From: Sequoia sempervirens
Lineage: Eukaryota > Streptophyta > Pinopsida > Cupressales > Cupressaceae
Direction of reading: 5' to 3'
Assembly: GCA_007258455.2 (NCBI GenBank)
Contig: VDFB02193867.1
Location: 564,217,291-564,281,290 of the forward strand
Length of the DNA stretch: 64,000 nt
A program made the translations under genes and the position numbers. Of the stretch, positions 49,630 through 61,500 are shown in pieces; the first letter of the stretch is position 1; every line of letters starts with the position of its first letter. The notes under the pieces were generated by a model. It had not been told where the DNA came from, ran no database searches, and saw nothing but the letters and a program-made list of their open reading frames with translations.

Positions 49630-52600
49630 GTGACATGATGGCTTGAGGGGATTTACGTCTAGTGAAAGGGATCCCTAGGAAAATGGCAAGCTCAAATGAA
49701 TAAAATTTGGTGAAGTTGCCCAAAGGCAACCAAATTTCGATAAAACCTTTAAAGAAATGATGGCTTTAGGGTTTGGAAATTAATACAGGATAGCAAGGGG
49801 ATCTGTCTTTGCAAGATCCCTAGGAAACAATTACATGGCATAGGTAATGAGGGAAATTTGGTGAGTTACTTCAAGACAACCAAATTTCATTAAGAGCCTA
49901 AGAAAAAATGATGGCTTTAGGGTTTACGGTTTATACTTTAGAGTTTATTATTTAATTAGCTAAAATCCCCAAATCCTAACTTTTAATCAACCATTAAGGG
50001 GATAATCATGTCACATCCATAGCTTAAAATTAAAATAATTCCAAATCACCAATCCAAACTCAAACTAATGTAACTTACTTCCACTTCATCAAATCTAAAA
50101 TGAAATTAATAATCTATCCTAGCCATCAAATCAATTAGACTAATCATAGCCATTCATTTCCAACTACCTTCAATCCAAATTCAAATTAGCATTCAATTAT
50201 TCCCATCTACCTAATCAAGTCAACACAAGCCCTCCATCAACCCAACCACCTACATTTAATTCTCTCTTCCCTCTCAAATTCAAATTCAAAAATTCTCTCA
50301 TGAAATTCTAGTCCTCGATTCCAAAAAAACCTAGTCCTCCATTCCTTTCCCCTCAACTCTATAAAATAATGACATCCCCAAATGTTTCCATATGATAAAA
50401 TTTGTATGTATATGTTATCACATTAGAGAACCAAAGAGAAACTTCAACACATACATTTAGAGCCATAAAAGAATGTTATGGAACATATTATGCTTCTCTA
50501 ATCTTTCATTATTTTATTTACCTTTCATTAGAAGTAGAGTATTGAGTTTGCACTTGCATTCTTGGTCTAGAATTTCTCTTCTACACTAAGTACAAAAATA
50601 TAATATTGGATAGCTTAGTATATCTTTCTCTTCTAATATATATTCCCTAGTTCTCCTTATCCATATTTGAGTATCTTAGCATATGTGTAACACGACATGT
50701 TAATAATATATCTCATATAAATGTAGGGATGTGTCGCTAATGTCATCTTCAAACATATTTAACCAATAGGAGATACTATAAGGTATCTAATATAACTATA
50801 CAACCTATACAGGTATGACATATGGTGACCTTTGGCTTTTTTTTATATTTCAAGGGTAGTTTTGCAAAGATTAGTTTCTAGTGCTTTTGTGAGTTTTCAC
50901 CACTTGTACTTATTAAGCTACACTTTTGGGTTTTCAACCTAATAGGGATAAACCTAGTAGATTTTTTAGCTTTCCAGCCTAATGGAGATAAATCAAACCA
51001 CACTTTTTGGTTTTTAGTTGCACCTATCAAGTTATTTGTTAGCTATTAAATTTACAAACATTCTAGGATTATAAGTCTACTATAAAATTTGATGTAAAAT
51101 AGATTACACATTGAGCCCTATAATTTAATTACAACAATGAATAAATATAGCAACATTTAGTAGACATAATGAAAATCAAGCCATGATAGTAATATAGAGA
51201 TAATATACAATGTTTAATATAGATAAGTTAAAGAATCATTTTAAAAATATATATCTATATATTCACATCATTTTTGTTTTTTCTTTAGATTTCAAATATA
51301 TCCACCAATCCTCCTTATCTTACATTAACATAAACTCAAAAAACATAGTGGACATGTACACACATATAAAACTACATTAAAATAGTGTTAGATCTTACAA
51401 TTTTTCAAGGCTTATTTCATCCTCTTAGACGATCACTCTTACTAAATCATTGGCATAAATTAGATGCACACAATGGCACATTAAAGGTTTATTCCTCATG
51501 TTGGATTCCCTATTTTATATAACTATATCTTTATTATCTAATTTAAATATATCTAAGCACAAATTTCTTTTATGTAACACATTGATAATTTCAACTCATT
51601 ATAAAAACCAAATACAAATTTAAAGGGGGTACACTATATTTATAAATAAGAATTTAAATACCATCCCAATCTCCATGGTGTGTCACTTGTTCACTAAAAA
51701 GCCCTTACATAAATCATCTACTTAGGTCAATCTTATCTAGATTTTTCTTAAATATTAATATTCATAAAATATGGCACAAAGCATATTGATGCATTTCTAT
51801 CCTTCCACATAAATCTATATAGTATCAAAATATAGGTAATTTTATGGTTAAATTGAATCTCTCTTAATTGCTAAATAATCCATTATGATTGAGGATGGGT
51901 GGATTATTATCTAGGATCGTGTCTTAAAAATCCTATAGATTTCATGTTATGTGTTTCTTAATACATGTATTCCCAGCCTGACCTCTTTCCATGTATTATC
52001 CAACTAAGCCTATATGATAGACACCTTCCCTAAATTTAGAATTTCATACGATATATATGTACCCAAGTGTTTCCAATTGGAATTGCTTTATAATTATACT
52101 TTTATGGCATTCTAGATATTCAAAATAGTTTTCATAAATCACAAATAGACCCATTCTTGACATTGAACCTACATAATTTTGGAGTAGGGTCTAGGGTTCA
52201 TAAATTTCAAATGCTGAATTTTACAGGTTTAGGGTCTAGGGGTTTGAGAATTTGAAGAGTTTGGGGAGCCCTTGGCATATTACAAGTTGAATGGGTATGT
52301 GTTTAGATTCTGAATTTATTGGTACAAATATGAAGCTCAAGATACTTTAACATATTGATTAATCTAATTATAATTTTAAAATTAAAGTTTAATATATCGT
52401 TTTCCATACAAAAGCAAATAAAATTTAAAACATTTAAATGTGAATGATTTTTTGATTTAATTTAGAGTTTAATTTCCAATTCGTTAGGGTTTCAATTTTA
52501 AACAATTAGGGTTTTATTTGGGTACTTTGCTTTCAATTCAAACTAAGGGTTTCAAAATTCAATTTTTATGTTTTACGTTTGGGTTTCCTTCGTTAGGATT

Positions 52601-53040
52601 TCATGAAATGCGTGTTTTATTTCATTTTGATCGTAGGGTTTTGAAGTAATTTTTTGTTTTGTTTCAATTAGGGGTTTTCAAAATCAATTTTTGGGTTTAA
52701 TCGAACAATTTAAGATTTAAAAGTTAAATTTTGTTTCTAAAACACAATTCAAGGTTTTTTTTTTCATTTTTATTAAAAAACATTTAAGTTTCATTGCAAG
52801 TTTTCATCTATTTTGACAATTATTGAATTCTACTATAACAATTAAAAAAATGAAAAAAACGTGACATAAATTAAAAAAAATACATGCTAAATTAACGTAT
52901 TTCTTTTAAAATTTCAATTCAAACTAAAAAAATGCAAAGAAATGGTGTTTAGGTAGGGTACCTATAGCTGGTTGTGGGGTCACTATCGCCAACAATCACT
53001 CGGGTTCCCGTTCGCAGTGAAAACTATTCTTTAAAAAAAA
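49630..53040. other. Non-coding interior, second copy
   Basis: Counterpart of 38062-41630: the tandem duplication at 49630-49925 and the TAGGGTTT repeats at 52440-52720 are present but indel-ridden; no gene seen. Confidence 0.5.
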
Positions 53041-53058
53041 AAAATAACAGTATAAAAT

Positions 53059-53337
53059 GGGATCCCAATTTATACAACTCAGGATCCCGTTATTTATAAA
53101 TCGGGATTCTGTATTTTATAAATCAGGATCCCATTTGTATTAAATTGGGATCTCGTTCCGTCTTCATTGGTCCAGAGTCCTGCGGGAAACGGGATCCCGA
53201 ACCTTAATGGGATCCCGAACCAAAGCGGGATCCCAAATCGTAATGGGATCCCGTTTGGTTTCAGGCTCGGGATCCCGAACCGTAACGGGATCCTGATTTT
53301 TAAAAATCAGGATCCCGTTTATGAAATCGGGATCCCA
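53059..53337. repeat. Palindromic GGGATCCC array, second copy
   Basis: Matches 41638-41916 site for site with a few substitutions inside the palindromes, for example CCGAT versus CCAAT at the first site. The right inverted end follows at 53365-53403. Confidence 0.8.
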
Positions 53338-53454
53338 TTTGTTCGATGTCAATTTCAATTTTTTGGCTAAGGCAAAAAACTTCCACGTTTCGTGGACTCA
53401 ACTTTGTGCACTTACCCGTCACCAAATGTGTGGATCGTGTTATGGCCCCATTGA

Positions 53455-54238
53455 TCTACCCACAATTTCTTACCCACAATTTCTCATAGCACATGGTCAA
53501 TATCCAAACAATGACCAGATTCCATTATATTTTGTTTAGCAGTTGTATGTTGAGGTCCATTTGGGCCTCAAAGTCAACTACCTAGACATTCCACCACATG
53601 TTGGTCAGAGGCATGGTGGGATTGTTGATAGGCCCACCTATTATTGAGTATATAGACCAGCCCCAGTGTTTAGGCTATTGGTTGGTGAGAGGTATCCTTC
53701 TCTCACCCCATCCCTGGCCCCCTTAGTAGATGAGGTTGTCATTTCCTCCCAAAAGGAAGCAATTGACACTGTAGGTGACATTGCAGTTGCCACCACTAGG
53801 ATATCTACTGATCATGTAGGTTAGTATTTGATGTCTAGATGTTCAAGATCCACAACATTTGCAACATAATGGACCAGCATGGATCTTTTTACAGTGGCAG
53901 CAATCCCTACTCCCACACATCTCAATGGACTTACAAGAGATATGGCATGTAGGACTTTGCATTGTTTGGCTAAGGACCTCTTGGAGGCATATGCCTTCAT
54001 CACATCATACTATGGGATCAATATAGATTAGGTCAGAGATCGTTTGGTACATGGAGTTCATTCACATCCAATTTCCCATCACTCTTAGCCTAGCACTAGT
54101 GCATGTTGGGATCCACCTATAGATCATTTAGTTGTTGCATGGACTATGGGTTTTACTGAGATGTTGATTGGCGATGCAGGAGCATCCATGGTCAAAGGGC
54201 TATCCTCATCAACCAAAAAGAAATTATTTAATTTTTAA
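53455..54238 (+). pseudogene. Accessory-gene relative, plus strand, second copy
   Basis: Counterpart of 42040-42803 with the same internal stops, so they are shared by descent. A 14-base tandem duplication (TACCCACAATTTCT twice, about 53456-53483) is found only here. In this copy the frame is open from 53321 to 53537 and includes FLIAHGQYPNNDQIPLYFV, directly before the conserved LYVE block. Confidence 0.5.
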
Positions 54239-55382
54239 TTTCCTAAGGTTTGGTTTAATTATGCAATAGGTAAATAAATTACAATGTTGAGGCCAAAATA
54301 ATTTATTAAATAATTGGTCTTTATTTAAATATTGCATTTTTGGAGTGAGAAAAAGTGTAGGAGGTAATTTTGGAGTTTGAAATTCAAAATTAGAAATTTT
54401 GGAATAGGATTTTTGGAGACTTTCTATTCCATTTAAAAAATTATTTTTGAGATTCCAAAATCCCTAAAAAATAGGGATGGAGAGAGTGGACACCCAAGAT
54501 AAGAAAAACAATTTTTTGCTTTAATGCATAAAAGCTAGTGTTTTTGGGAAAAATCAATTAATGACTTTAGTATTCAAATTATTGTGAATGAGCACAACTT
54601 GGTTGACAATTTTATTGATTTTTATGAGGAATTTACAGCAGCAAGTCATGGAATATGGTGCAGAAAATTTTTGTACCATATTTGGAAGCATTTAATGATG
54701 ATTTTTAAGCACAAACTGAGGAATTTCAAAAAGACAATTGGAGGGAAATGAAAGAGCAGATTTGAGATTTCAAAAAGGTTTTAAGCTAGAAAAAATTGAT
54801 CCTTTTAGGTATTCAAAGAGAAGAAATCAATAGCAGCAAGTTTGGAGAAATAACTTGTAGGTTTCTCCTGAGAGTTGCACAAGAAAAAGTGCAGAAAATC
54901 AGCTTGTGAAAAGAAGGGGAATATGAGAAGAGAAGAGGGATTTTATAGGGGAAGTTTGGTGAGAGTTGAGGGAAGGAGAAATCCGTTTTGTATGAATGTT
55001 TTTGCATGTTTGGAAGTCAAGGCATAGCAGAAAATGGATTTAAGAATCCATGATTGAGTTGTTGCATATTTTGTATTGAAGCTTGCAAGTGTTTGATGAT
55101 CTTGTTTCACAATTTTTGGTAGAAGATTTGAAAGAATGAACTTTTTGTTGTCCTTAAATTATTTTGTTGTTGTACATCAATTTTATATCAGTTTTGAGAC
55201 TATTATTATTAGCCCATGAGGCTGCACCATTTGTATTGTAAATTTGGAGAAGTTATTGTGATGTTCTTTTGGAGATTATGAATGAACAATCAAGTGTTCA
55301 TGTTGCAAACTTTAAAATCTGATTTGTTGCATTTTCAATGCATTTTATTTTGTTGAGAATAGTTGTATGAAAAGGGGACCGT
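54239..55382. other. Non-coding spacer
   Basis: Counterpart of 42804-43931 plus a short extension. No coding frame or LTR pair is supported. It separates the plus-strand accessory relative from the small frame at 55383 and could be its intron or a later insertion. Confidence 0.4.
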
Positions 55383-55646
55383 ATGTGTGTTTATCCTTCT
55401 ACTTCAATTGGTCTCGGTTCATCATCGTCGATGCCATCTCACCTGCATAGTCCTCTTCACTCATCATTTATGGCACGACATGGGATGGATCAGATGGATG
55501 TAGATCTTGACTTGTCACTTGACCATTTGGTTGATATGGGGGACATGACCATTGGAGAGGACTTAGGTCATCTGATATCATATGATGTGCATGTATGTGT
55601 GCATGTGCATGTTTCAATTCTTTTTTTAATTATTTTTAAATTTTAG
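55383..55646 (+). CDS. Possible exon, Met/Asp-rich, unrecognised
   Basis: An open plus-strand frame of 87 codons. The first ~65 look protein-like (SIGLGSSSSMPSHLHSPLHS, then MDQMDVDLDLSLDHLVDMGD and TIGEDLGHL), and the end turns into GTGCATGT repeats and T-rich sequence, as expected past an exon border (GT occurs at several points after 55584). It lies 1.1 kb downstream of the plus-strand accessory relative and may be its next exon. The codon use and the 55691 gap prevent a firmer call. Confidence 0.3.
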   Translation: MCVYPSTSIGLGSSSSMPSHLHSPLHSSFMARHGMDQMDVDLDLSLDHLVDMGDMTIGEDLGHLISYDVHVCVHVHVSILFLIIFKF

Positions 55647-55690
55647 TTTTAACTAGATATTCATGTACATTTATATATATGTATGTTTAT

Positions 55691-55790
55691 NNNNNNNNNN
55701 NNNNNNNNNNNNNNNNNNNNNNNNNNNNNNNNNNNNNNNNNNNNNNNNNNNNNNNNNNNNNNNNNNNNNNNNNNNNNNNNNNNNNNNNNN
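55691..55790. other. Assembly gap, 100 N
   Basis: Exactly 100 N. Unlike the other two gaps, no sequence is shared across it: contig 4 differs in base composition and content, so true adjacency is unproven. Confidence 0.98.
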
Positions 55791-58597
55791 ATCCCTAGGA
55801 AAGGAATGAACTCACTTCACACACGCTTTCAAGATGTCCTATAAGCTAACCCAATTAAGGATCTCGTTCTCCCGGATTCACCTTTGGAAGTCACTCCTAG
55901 TCTGCGAAACCAGAGATTCTAGGTCTTGAATAAATATTTATCCCTAATGTCGAGCATTCTCCAACTTGAGTCACCATTTGTTGTGCCTTAGTATACCACG
56001 CCTTCGCTGAACGGGACTTTTATTTCGCAATTTCTATAGTCTTTTTGGGGTCACCATTTTATGTGTCTCTTTTTGATGTTTCTCATGATCGATATTCCAA
56101 AGTTCCATCATAATCCGGAATGGCGCCTCCGCCTTTTAGTTTTTGCCATCTTCTCTCAGGGGCCTCTGGAGTCCCTTCGCATTTTGCTGAACGGTTCGCG
56201 ACTCCGGTGTCCTGCCTGTGGTTCCCTTTTCGTGCTTCCCTTTTGGTAGCGTCGTCCTTCATGCCTTCCGGCATCTTTTCATTTCAGCCCACCTCACACC
56301 CTCCACTTTAAATCTCATTATAAGTTTTTTGCGACTTGCCCTTCTTTCTCGCCTTAGCCCCGGAATTCGGCCTTCCCGGACATCCCTCCCCGGTTCTCGC
56401 CTTCGCCGCTGACGGAGCCTCCTGCGGCCTCCCACCCTCGTGCCCCTCGCTCGCTTTTCGCCACAGATGGTTTTGTCCCGCCTGCCCATCAGGACCCTTT
56501 CGTCTGGCTCATCTAGAGTTTCGCTCCCAAACTCCAGGATGGTTCCGCCGTCCTCGACGGTGGATTCCTGCCAGCTCCCTGAACCCCATGCCTCGAACCT
56601 CTCGCCATCGCCGTCGCCCGATCAATGCAAAAATTTTATGGTGGCCCCCACCTCATGCCTCCCTGATTGTCAGATCCCGAAACTCTCACCCCCGCCACCG
56701 ACCTAAATTCAAATCTCACCAAATTTCCCACGGCCGTACGATCATTTATTGTGGGTGTTAATGGCGATTGGGGTATAAAATGCCCAACCAGCCAAAGTCA
56801 TTTTCACAAGCAGGAATTGGAAGCAAATCAGATAGACCATCATCTGGAGCCCGCCGCAATTAGCAGCGTCACTATCCTCGACGTCAACATCATTTCGTCG
56901 ACCCCCGGTAGATTCCACATCTCCCCGCTCTACATATTCGAGGTAGGCAATTGGTTGCCCTCCTGTACATCTTTTTCATTATTTTTGAAGTTTTAAATAA
57001 ATGAACGAATTCTTAGGGAGGCATAAACAGGTGGAAAACCAAATTGTGCTCATTACCCATGTCTTGAAAATCTTCCAAACCTATTGGAATAGCCCTCGCC
57101 GCTGACTCGGGACTTTTCTTGGTCGCAGCTGTTCTTCGCACAGGGTGATCGAGCACCCCGAGCCTGCGATCCACCTTCACCGTCCACCCTTAAGCTTTGA
57201 TCATTTACGGGCTGCAAGTCGTCCCTCTGGGTCCGGTCCTTCAAACTTCCCTGTCCAGGGTTCCATCCCCATTTTGTCATGCTTCAATCCCAAAACTCAC
57301 GTTGCCTCCCGGCCTCCAGGTCCCAGCGCACGCCTTGCCGTGAAAATTGAAACCAAGTATTCCTCCTTTCATGCGCTCGAACCTTGGTCCCTAGAGCTCC
57401 ATCTCTAGGGTTCCGTAGGTGATTTGCTTTCGTCAAACAGAGTTCGTCTGCCAACTTCCCGCGATTCGGGCTCCACCCTGGCTCTCGCTGTTCAACCTTT
57501 GGCAATGCATTAATGTGGCATTGTTGACACCTTCGGGCCCTAAATGTCGGGCCTCCGTGGCTGATTTTCTGCCATTTCAAATGGTGAGTCCTTTTTCAAC
57601 GAAGTCCCATCTACCACCCGACCCCAGGGGCCCGCCTCCCGGACTTCCATCATGGGGAGTATGTGGATCTCCTCTCGACAGAATCTTCACCCCGTCCGCT
57701 CGGTATCCGGACCCTGGGCCTCTGTTTTGCCTTGTAATCTTGCCAACACTCCTCGCTGCTGTGGGACCTTCTGGGCTCAGCCGTCTAGAGTTCTATTCCC
57801 GAAACTTCGTCGTGGTTCTGCCATCCTCGACAGTGGATCCTTGCCGGCTTCCCACCCTCCGGGCCCCTTGCCGCTCCTCGCCGCCGCTATTGAAATCAAC
57901 AAAAATCTCATGGCGGTCATCGCATCACATTTTCCCAGCAGCCGGGTCCTAGAGATTCCCGCTCTGCCGTCCGTCTCTCATCCGTTGTTGCTAAAGGCCA
58001 AGGCCCTCTGCCGCTCTGACCTTCGAGCCCCAGTATACCAATTTCCACTGAGCTTGAAAGACAAACTTGTGCCGACCGGTGCCTCGGCTGCCGAGCCCCA
58101 CCTGGCTGAATATTGCCAAACCTAAAATATGAACACATCGGCTGCCTCTTGTCCTCTGGGCCCTAGGCCTCAGATTTCTGCCACCGAATTTTCGCCCGCT
58201 GTCTATCGTCGCCAACGACCATCTGTCAATGGCTTCCCAGCCTGAAACCTTTGGGTCCTCCTAGATCCCTCCAAACGATCCTAAAATCGCAATACGACTT
58301 CGACCCACGTCCCAAATTTTGCTCTTCTCCATCATGGACCTCCTAAAACATTAAAATTTGGCCAAAAAGGGTCTTCGGGAGCTTTCGGCTGTGTTTTCCC
58401 CTTCCAGATAGCATTCCTGCCCGAGAAGTCCGGCCCTCCGGGCCTGGATTGTCCTAGTGCCCTAAAACGAAGATCGATAACATCTAGAGATAAGATTTAT
58501 GATATACTTGATTGATTATTTAGATGTTATTTTCAAAATATGGACTAACATGAATGCTTTTGATGTTTTATTGCGCTAACTTTTCCTTTGCGTGCAG
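55791..58597 (+). other. GC-rich leader upstream of the long ORF
   Basis: From about 56100 the sequence becomes rich in C and CT, unlike the rest of the window. Open frames here overlap on several strands and look like composition effects, not genes. The stretch ends at TTTCCTTTGCGTGCAG (58597), a good 3' splice site immediately before the long frame. GTGAGT at about 57582 and GTAGGC at about 56942 are possible donors. It may be the LTR and/or spliced untranslated leader of a retroelement, or the promoter and first exons of a former gene. I could not find a second LTR. Confidence 0.4.
56465..57985. repeat. Diverged direct duplication in the leader
   Basis: About 56480-56700 and 57750-57985 share an ordered set of blocks: CATCTAGAGTTTCGCTCCC / CGTCTAGAGTTCTATTCCC, then CCGTCCTCGACGGTGGAT / CCATCCTCGACAGTGGAT, then CGCCATCG / CGCCGCCG and ATCCCGAAACTC / ATTCCCGCTC. 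The offset is about 1275 bases. It is an old internal duplication, possibly of promoter or untranslated sequence. Confidence 0.6.
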
Positions 58598-61500
58598 AAT
58601 ATGTGGAATCGGCTGCAGGAACTTTAGGGGCCTCCGCCGAAAAGGACAAGGGCAAGAAATTTGGAAAAACCCCTCGGAGAAAGGAAGACAAGGATCAAAT
58701 GAAGTATCAGTTCCAGGGTGAGCCGCTCCACTCAAAGGTCTCAACCGACTGGAAGGAGATTTCAGATACCAACATCGGCCAGGTTGACATAGATGAATTC
58801 ACTCAGAGGGTTAAGGTCAACCCAACAAAAAAGAACGCAAGATTAATACGGCAGAGTGGAATAGCCAAGGTTGTCAGTTTCCCTCCCTCTCTCATGGCAT
58901 TCAAACTAGTGATGGCTTGCTGAGAAGCCTATCAATCAGACACCAAAATGATTGTGGATAAGGAGGGAAACATCCTCGCAAACATGTCACCAGAAGGGAT
59001 TACGAAGACATTCCACATTCCCATGTTCCAGCAGATGGAGGTCCCCACATTGGAAGAATTCCAAGTGATGTGGGATGCTAATCCAGGAAGATGCAAAAAG
59101 TCAATCAACCTCTATTGACTTAAAGAAAAAAGGGGCAGCGCTGCAAAGGTTCCCCAGGAACTCTTCCGTAGCGATTTCCACGAGGACTACCATGACTTGG
59201 TGACCATGTTGAGCAGGGTCATGGGTCTTCCAATGACCGCCTACTTCCAGGAGTAGATGAAATATTACATTGAATAGATCCTGCAAGTGAATGAGGATGT
59301 TACAACCAAGGTCTCATTCGACTGGGGAAGCATCATTAGCAACTGCTTCCATGAGCAGTTTGTCAATGTCAAGAAAAGTTCTAAATTCTACATGACCTCC
59401 TACCTAGTGTACTCCCTGGTAGGTCAAAGATAATACAGCGGGTTATTTGTGGCACCCGATTAGGGGCATAAGCGAGGGTTCAAGCCGTTTGACAAATATT
59501 CGCAACTCTTGTACCAGAATTTCAAAAAGGAGTACTACCAGGTCAATGACGCCTTCATTGGCCATATCATCAGATTCGTCATTGGAGACTTCGAGAGGAG
59601 GGTCTCCCATAGCACCAGGGCACTCCTAAAGGAGTATGCCTTCCTATTTGTCTAGTTCCCCAACTTTACCTACATCTGGGCCCAGGGTTTCATGGAACGG
59701 CCAAATAGATTGCCACGGTACCCAAATGACAGGATCATTCTCCTGGAGCTTTCTCGACAACTCCAACACATCCAGGCGATCTTCAGCAATAAGCACGTGG
59801 TGGGGATCCCTTACCCCATGACTCTTGGCCAGGGCCTGTACTAACTACAAACTTCCCAATGTGCCAGTAATTATGAGAAGGAGGTCAAGGATTACAATTT
59901 TGATTGGTACACTGCCCGCCCATGGATGGACCCACATGGCCATGTAAGGAAGGCACTGGGGCTGGCGTATGCCCACCAATACCACATTGAAGATTTCTGG
60001 GCTAACTACAAAGATGACAAAGAGGTCCGTGCAAGGCACTATATGCACATGACGGTACTATTCCTAAGAAGGGTGCAACGGTTCCCGGTACCAGACTAGG
60101 TCGAAGAGGACAAGTCCATGATCATGCACCCGAGGTACCCTGCAGTTGCTAACCTACCAATACCGTCGATCGATTAGGATGAACAAGAGGTCGATGACCT
60201 AGATACCATCACCCAGCGAATCATAACTCATACTAAGGAGTGGGTCAATGGGCGAGTGGGGCACCTAAAGAAACAAGGAGTAGTCCTGACATATGAAGGG
60301 CTCAAGAGTGAGCCAAGTGCCACAGAAGACATTGTTGCCACCACATCAATTGGCGGGACCTCCAAGTCTCCTCCCATCACTAGGTCCCAGAAGAGAAAGG
60401 GAATAGAAACTGCGCACTTTGTAGATCCCAAGGAGCAAGCAAAGAAAGAAACGGGAGGCTCATCTCCCAAAACACTCAAGCAGATGATGGCTACAACAGA
60501 GGTGCAGCCTCCCTTGCTTCTCCTATCCCCTCTTGGTGCACCGCCCGTCTCCCTGGCCGTGGTCGCCTCATCTCCGTCGGTGGTGGACATATCTATCCAT
60601 CTTTCCCCTTCGCCCCCGGCTAGGTCAGTGGTCGTCATTGATTCCTCTTTTGGTGTGACCACTTCTCCTTCCTCTGCTACCATGTCTCCCATTACCTCCC
60701 TCCCTCTAGCAACAATAACATCGCCTATTCTCACTGCCACTATGCCTGAGGCCCTTACGAGACATATGCAAAACCTTCCCCCTAAGCTTTCCCAAATCTT
60801 AATGAATCTAGCTCTCTAAGTGGCCCTTGCCCAAGTCCTTGCAACAACTTAGCCTTCACAACCACCAACAGGGCCGCCAGCCATGGAAGCCATGATACAA
60901 ATCTCAAAGGAGTTGGAGGAGCTAGAACAGGAAGTCTCGAAGCCTATAGAGGAGGAGGCTGATGAGTATCACGAGCACCCCGAGTACAAGCACCAAACCA
61001 TTGACAGGGTGGTCTATGAGGGAGAAGAGATAGGCTCTTCCGAGAGTGGGGATGACGAGGATGGCTTGGGTGCAAAGGAAATCATCCAGACTTTCGATGA
61101 GGACCTTGAGGAGGAGATGGCACCGTAGCTAAAGAGCATTAGGGAGGAAACAGAAGAGTCACCACATGGTGAAGAAGGGCAGCCACCAGAAGAGCAACAG
61201 ATAAAAGATTTGACAAAGGCTAAGACCCATGTTTCCAAGAGCCCTAAGGCCGAGGCTACTAAAGAGAAGAAAGAAGAAGAGACAGCAAAAGAAGAAAGTC
61301 CCACCTGGCAGCCATCCACCAAGCTACCCGTCAAACACCTCATTTTTGTTCGCGACTCTGATGAAGAAGAGGAGGATGTTGCCCCAGAGAAAGAACCCCA
61401 TAAGGAAAAGAAGGCAGAAGTCTTGCCTCTGACTAAGAAGGGTGAGGGCAGCCATAATGCACCCAAGGATAAATCTGCTATGCCTGATTGGTTGGAGAAG

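Larger units (their letters stand above)
44032..55345. repeat. Second copy of about 32617-43931
   Basis: Collinear along its whole length, with offset 11414-11531 depending on indels. Identity is high in long blocks (for example 45240-46050, 47400-49600, 49930-51900 and 52740-55345). It falls in clusters of small indels at about 46050-47350, 49630-49900 and 51915-52720, where this copy usually has the missing bases. It has the minisatellite end, the 240-bp units, both accessory genes, the right GGGATCCC array and the plus-strand relative, but not the transposase. Confidence 0.95.

Noticed and set aside
56083..58215. Overlapping Pro/Arg-rich frames on both strands in the leader
   Set aside because: High C content removes stops in all frames; the frames overlap each other, lack motifs and end arbitrarily.
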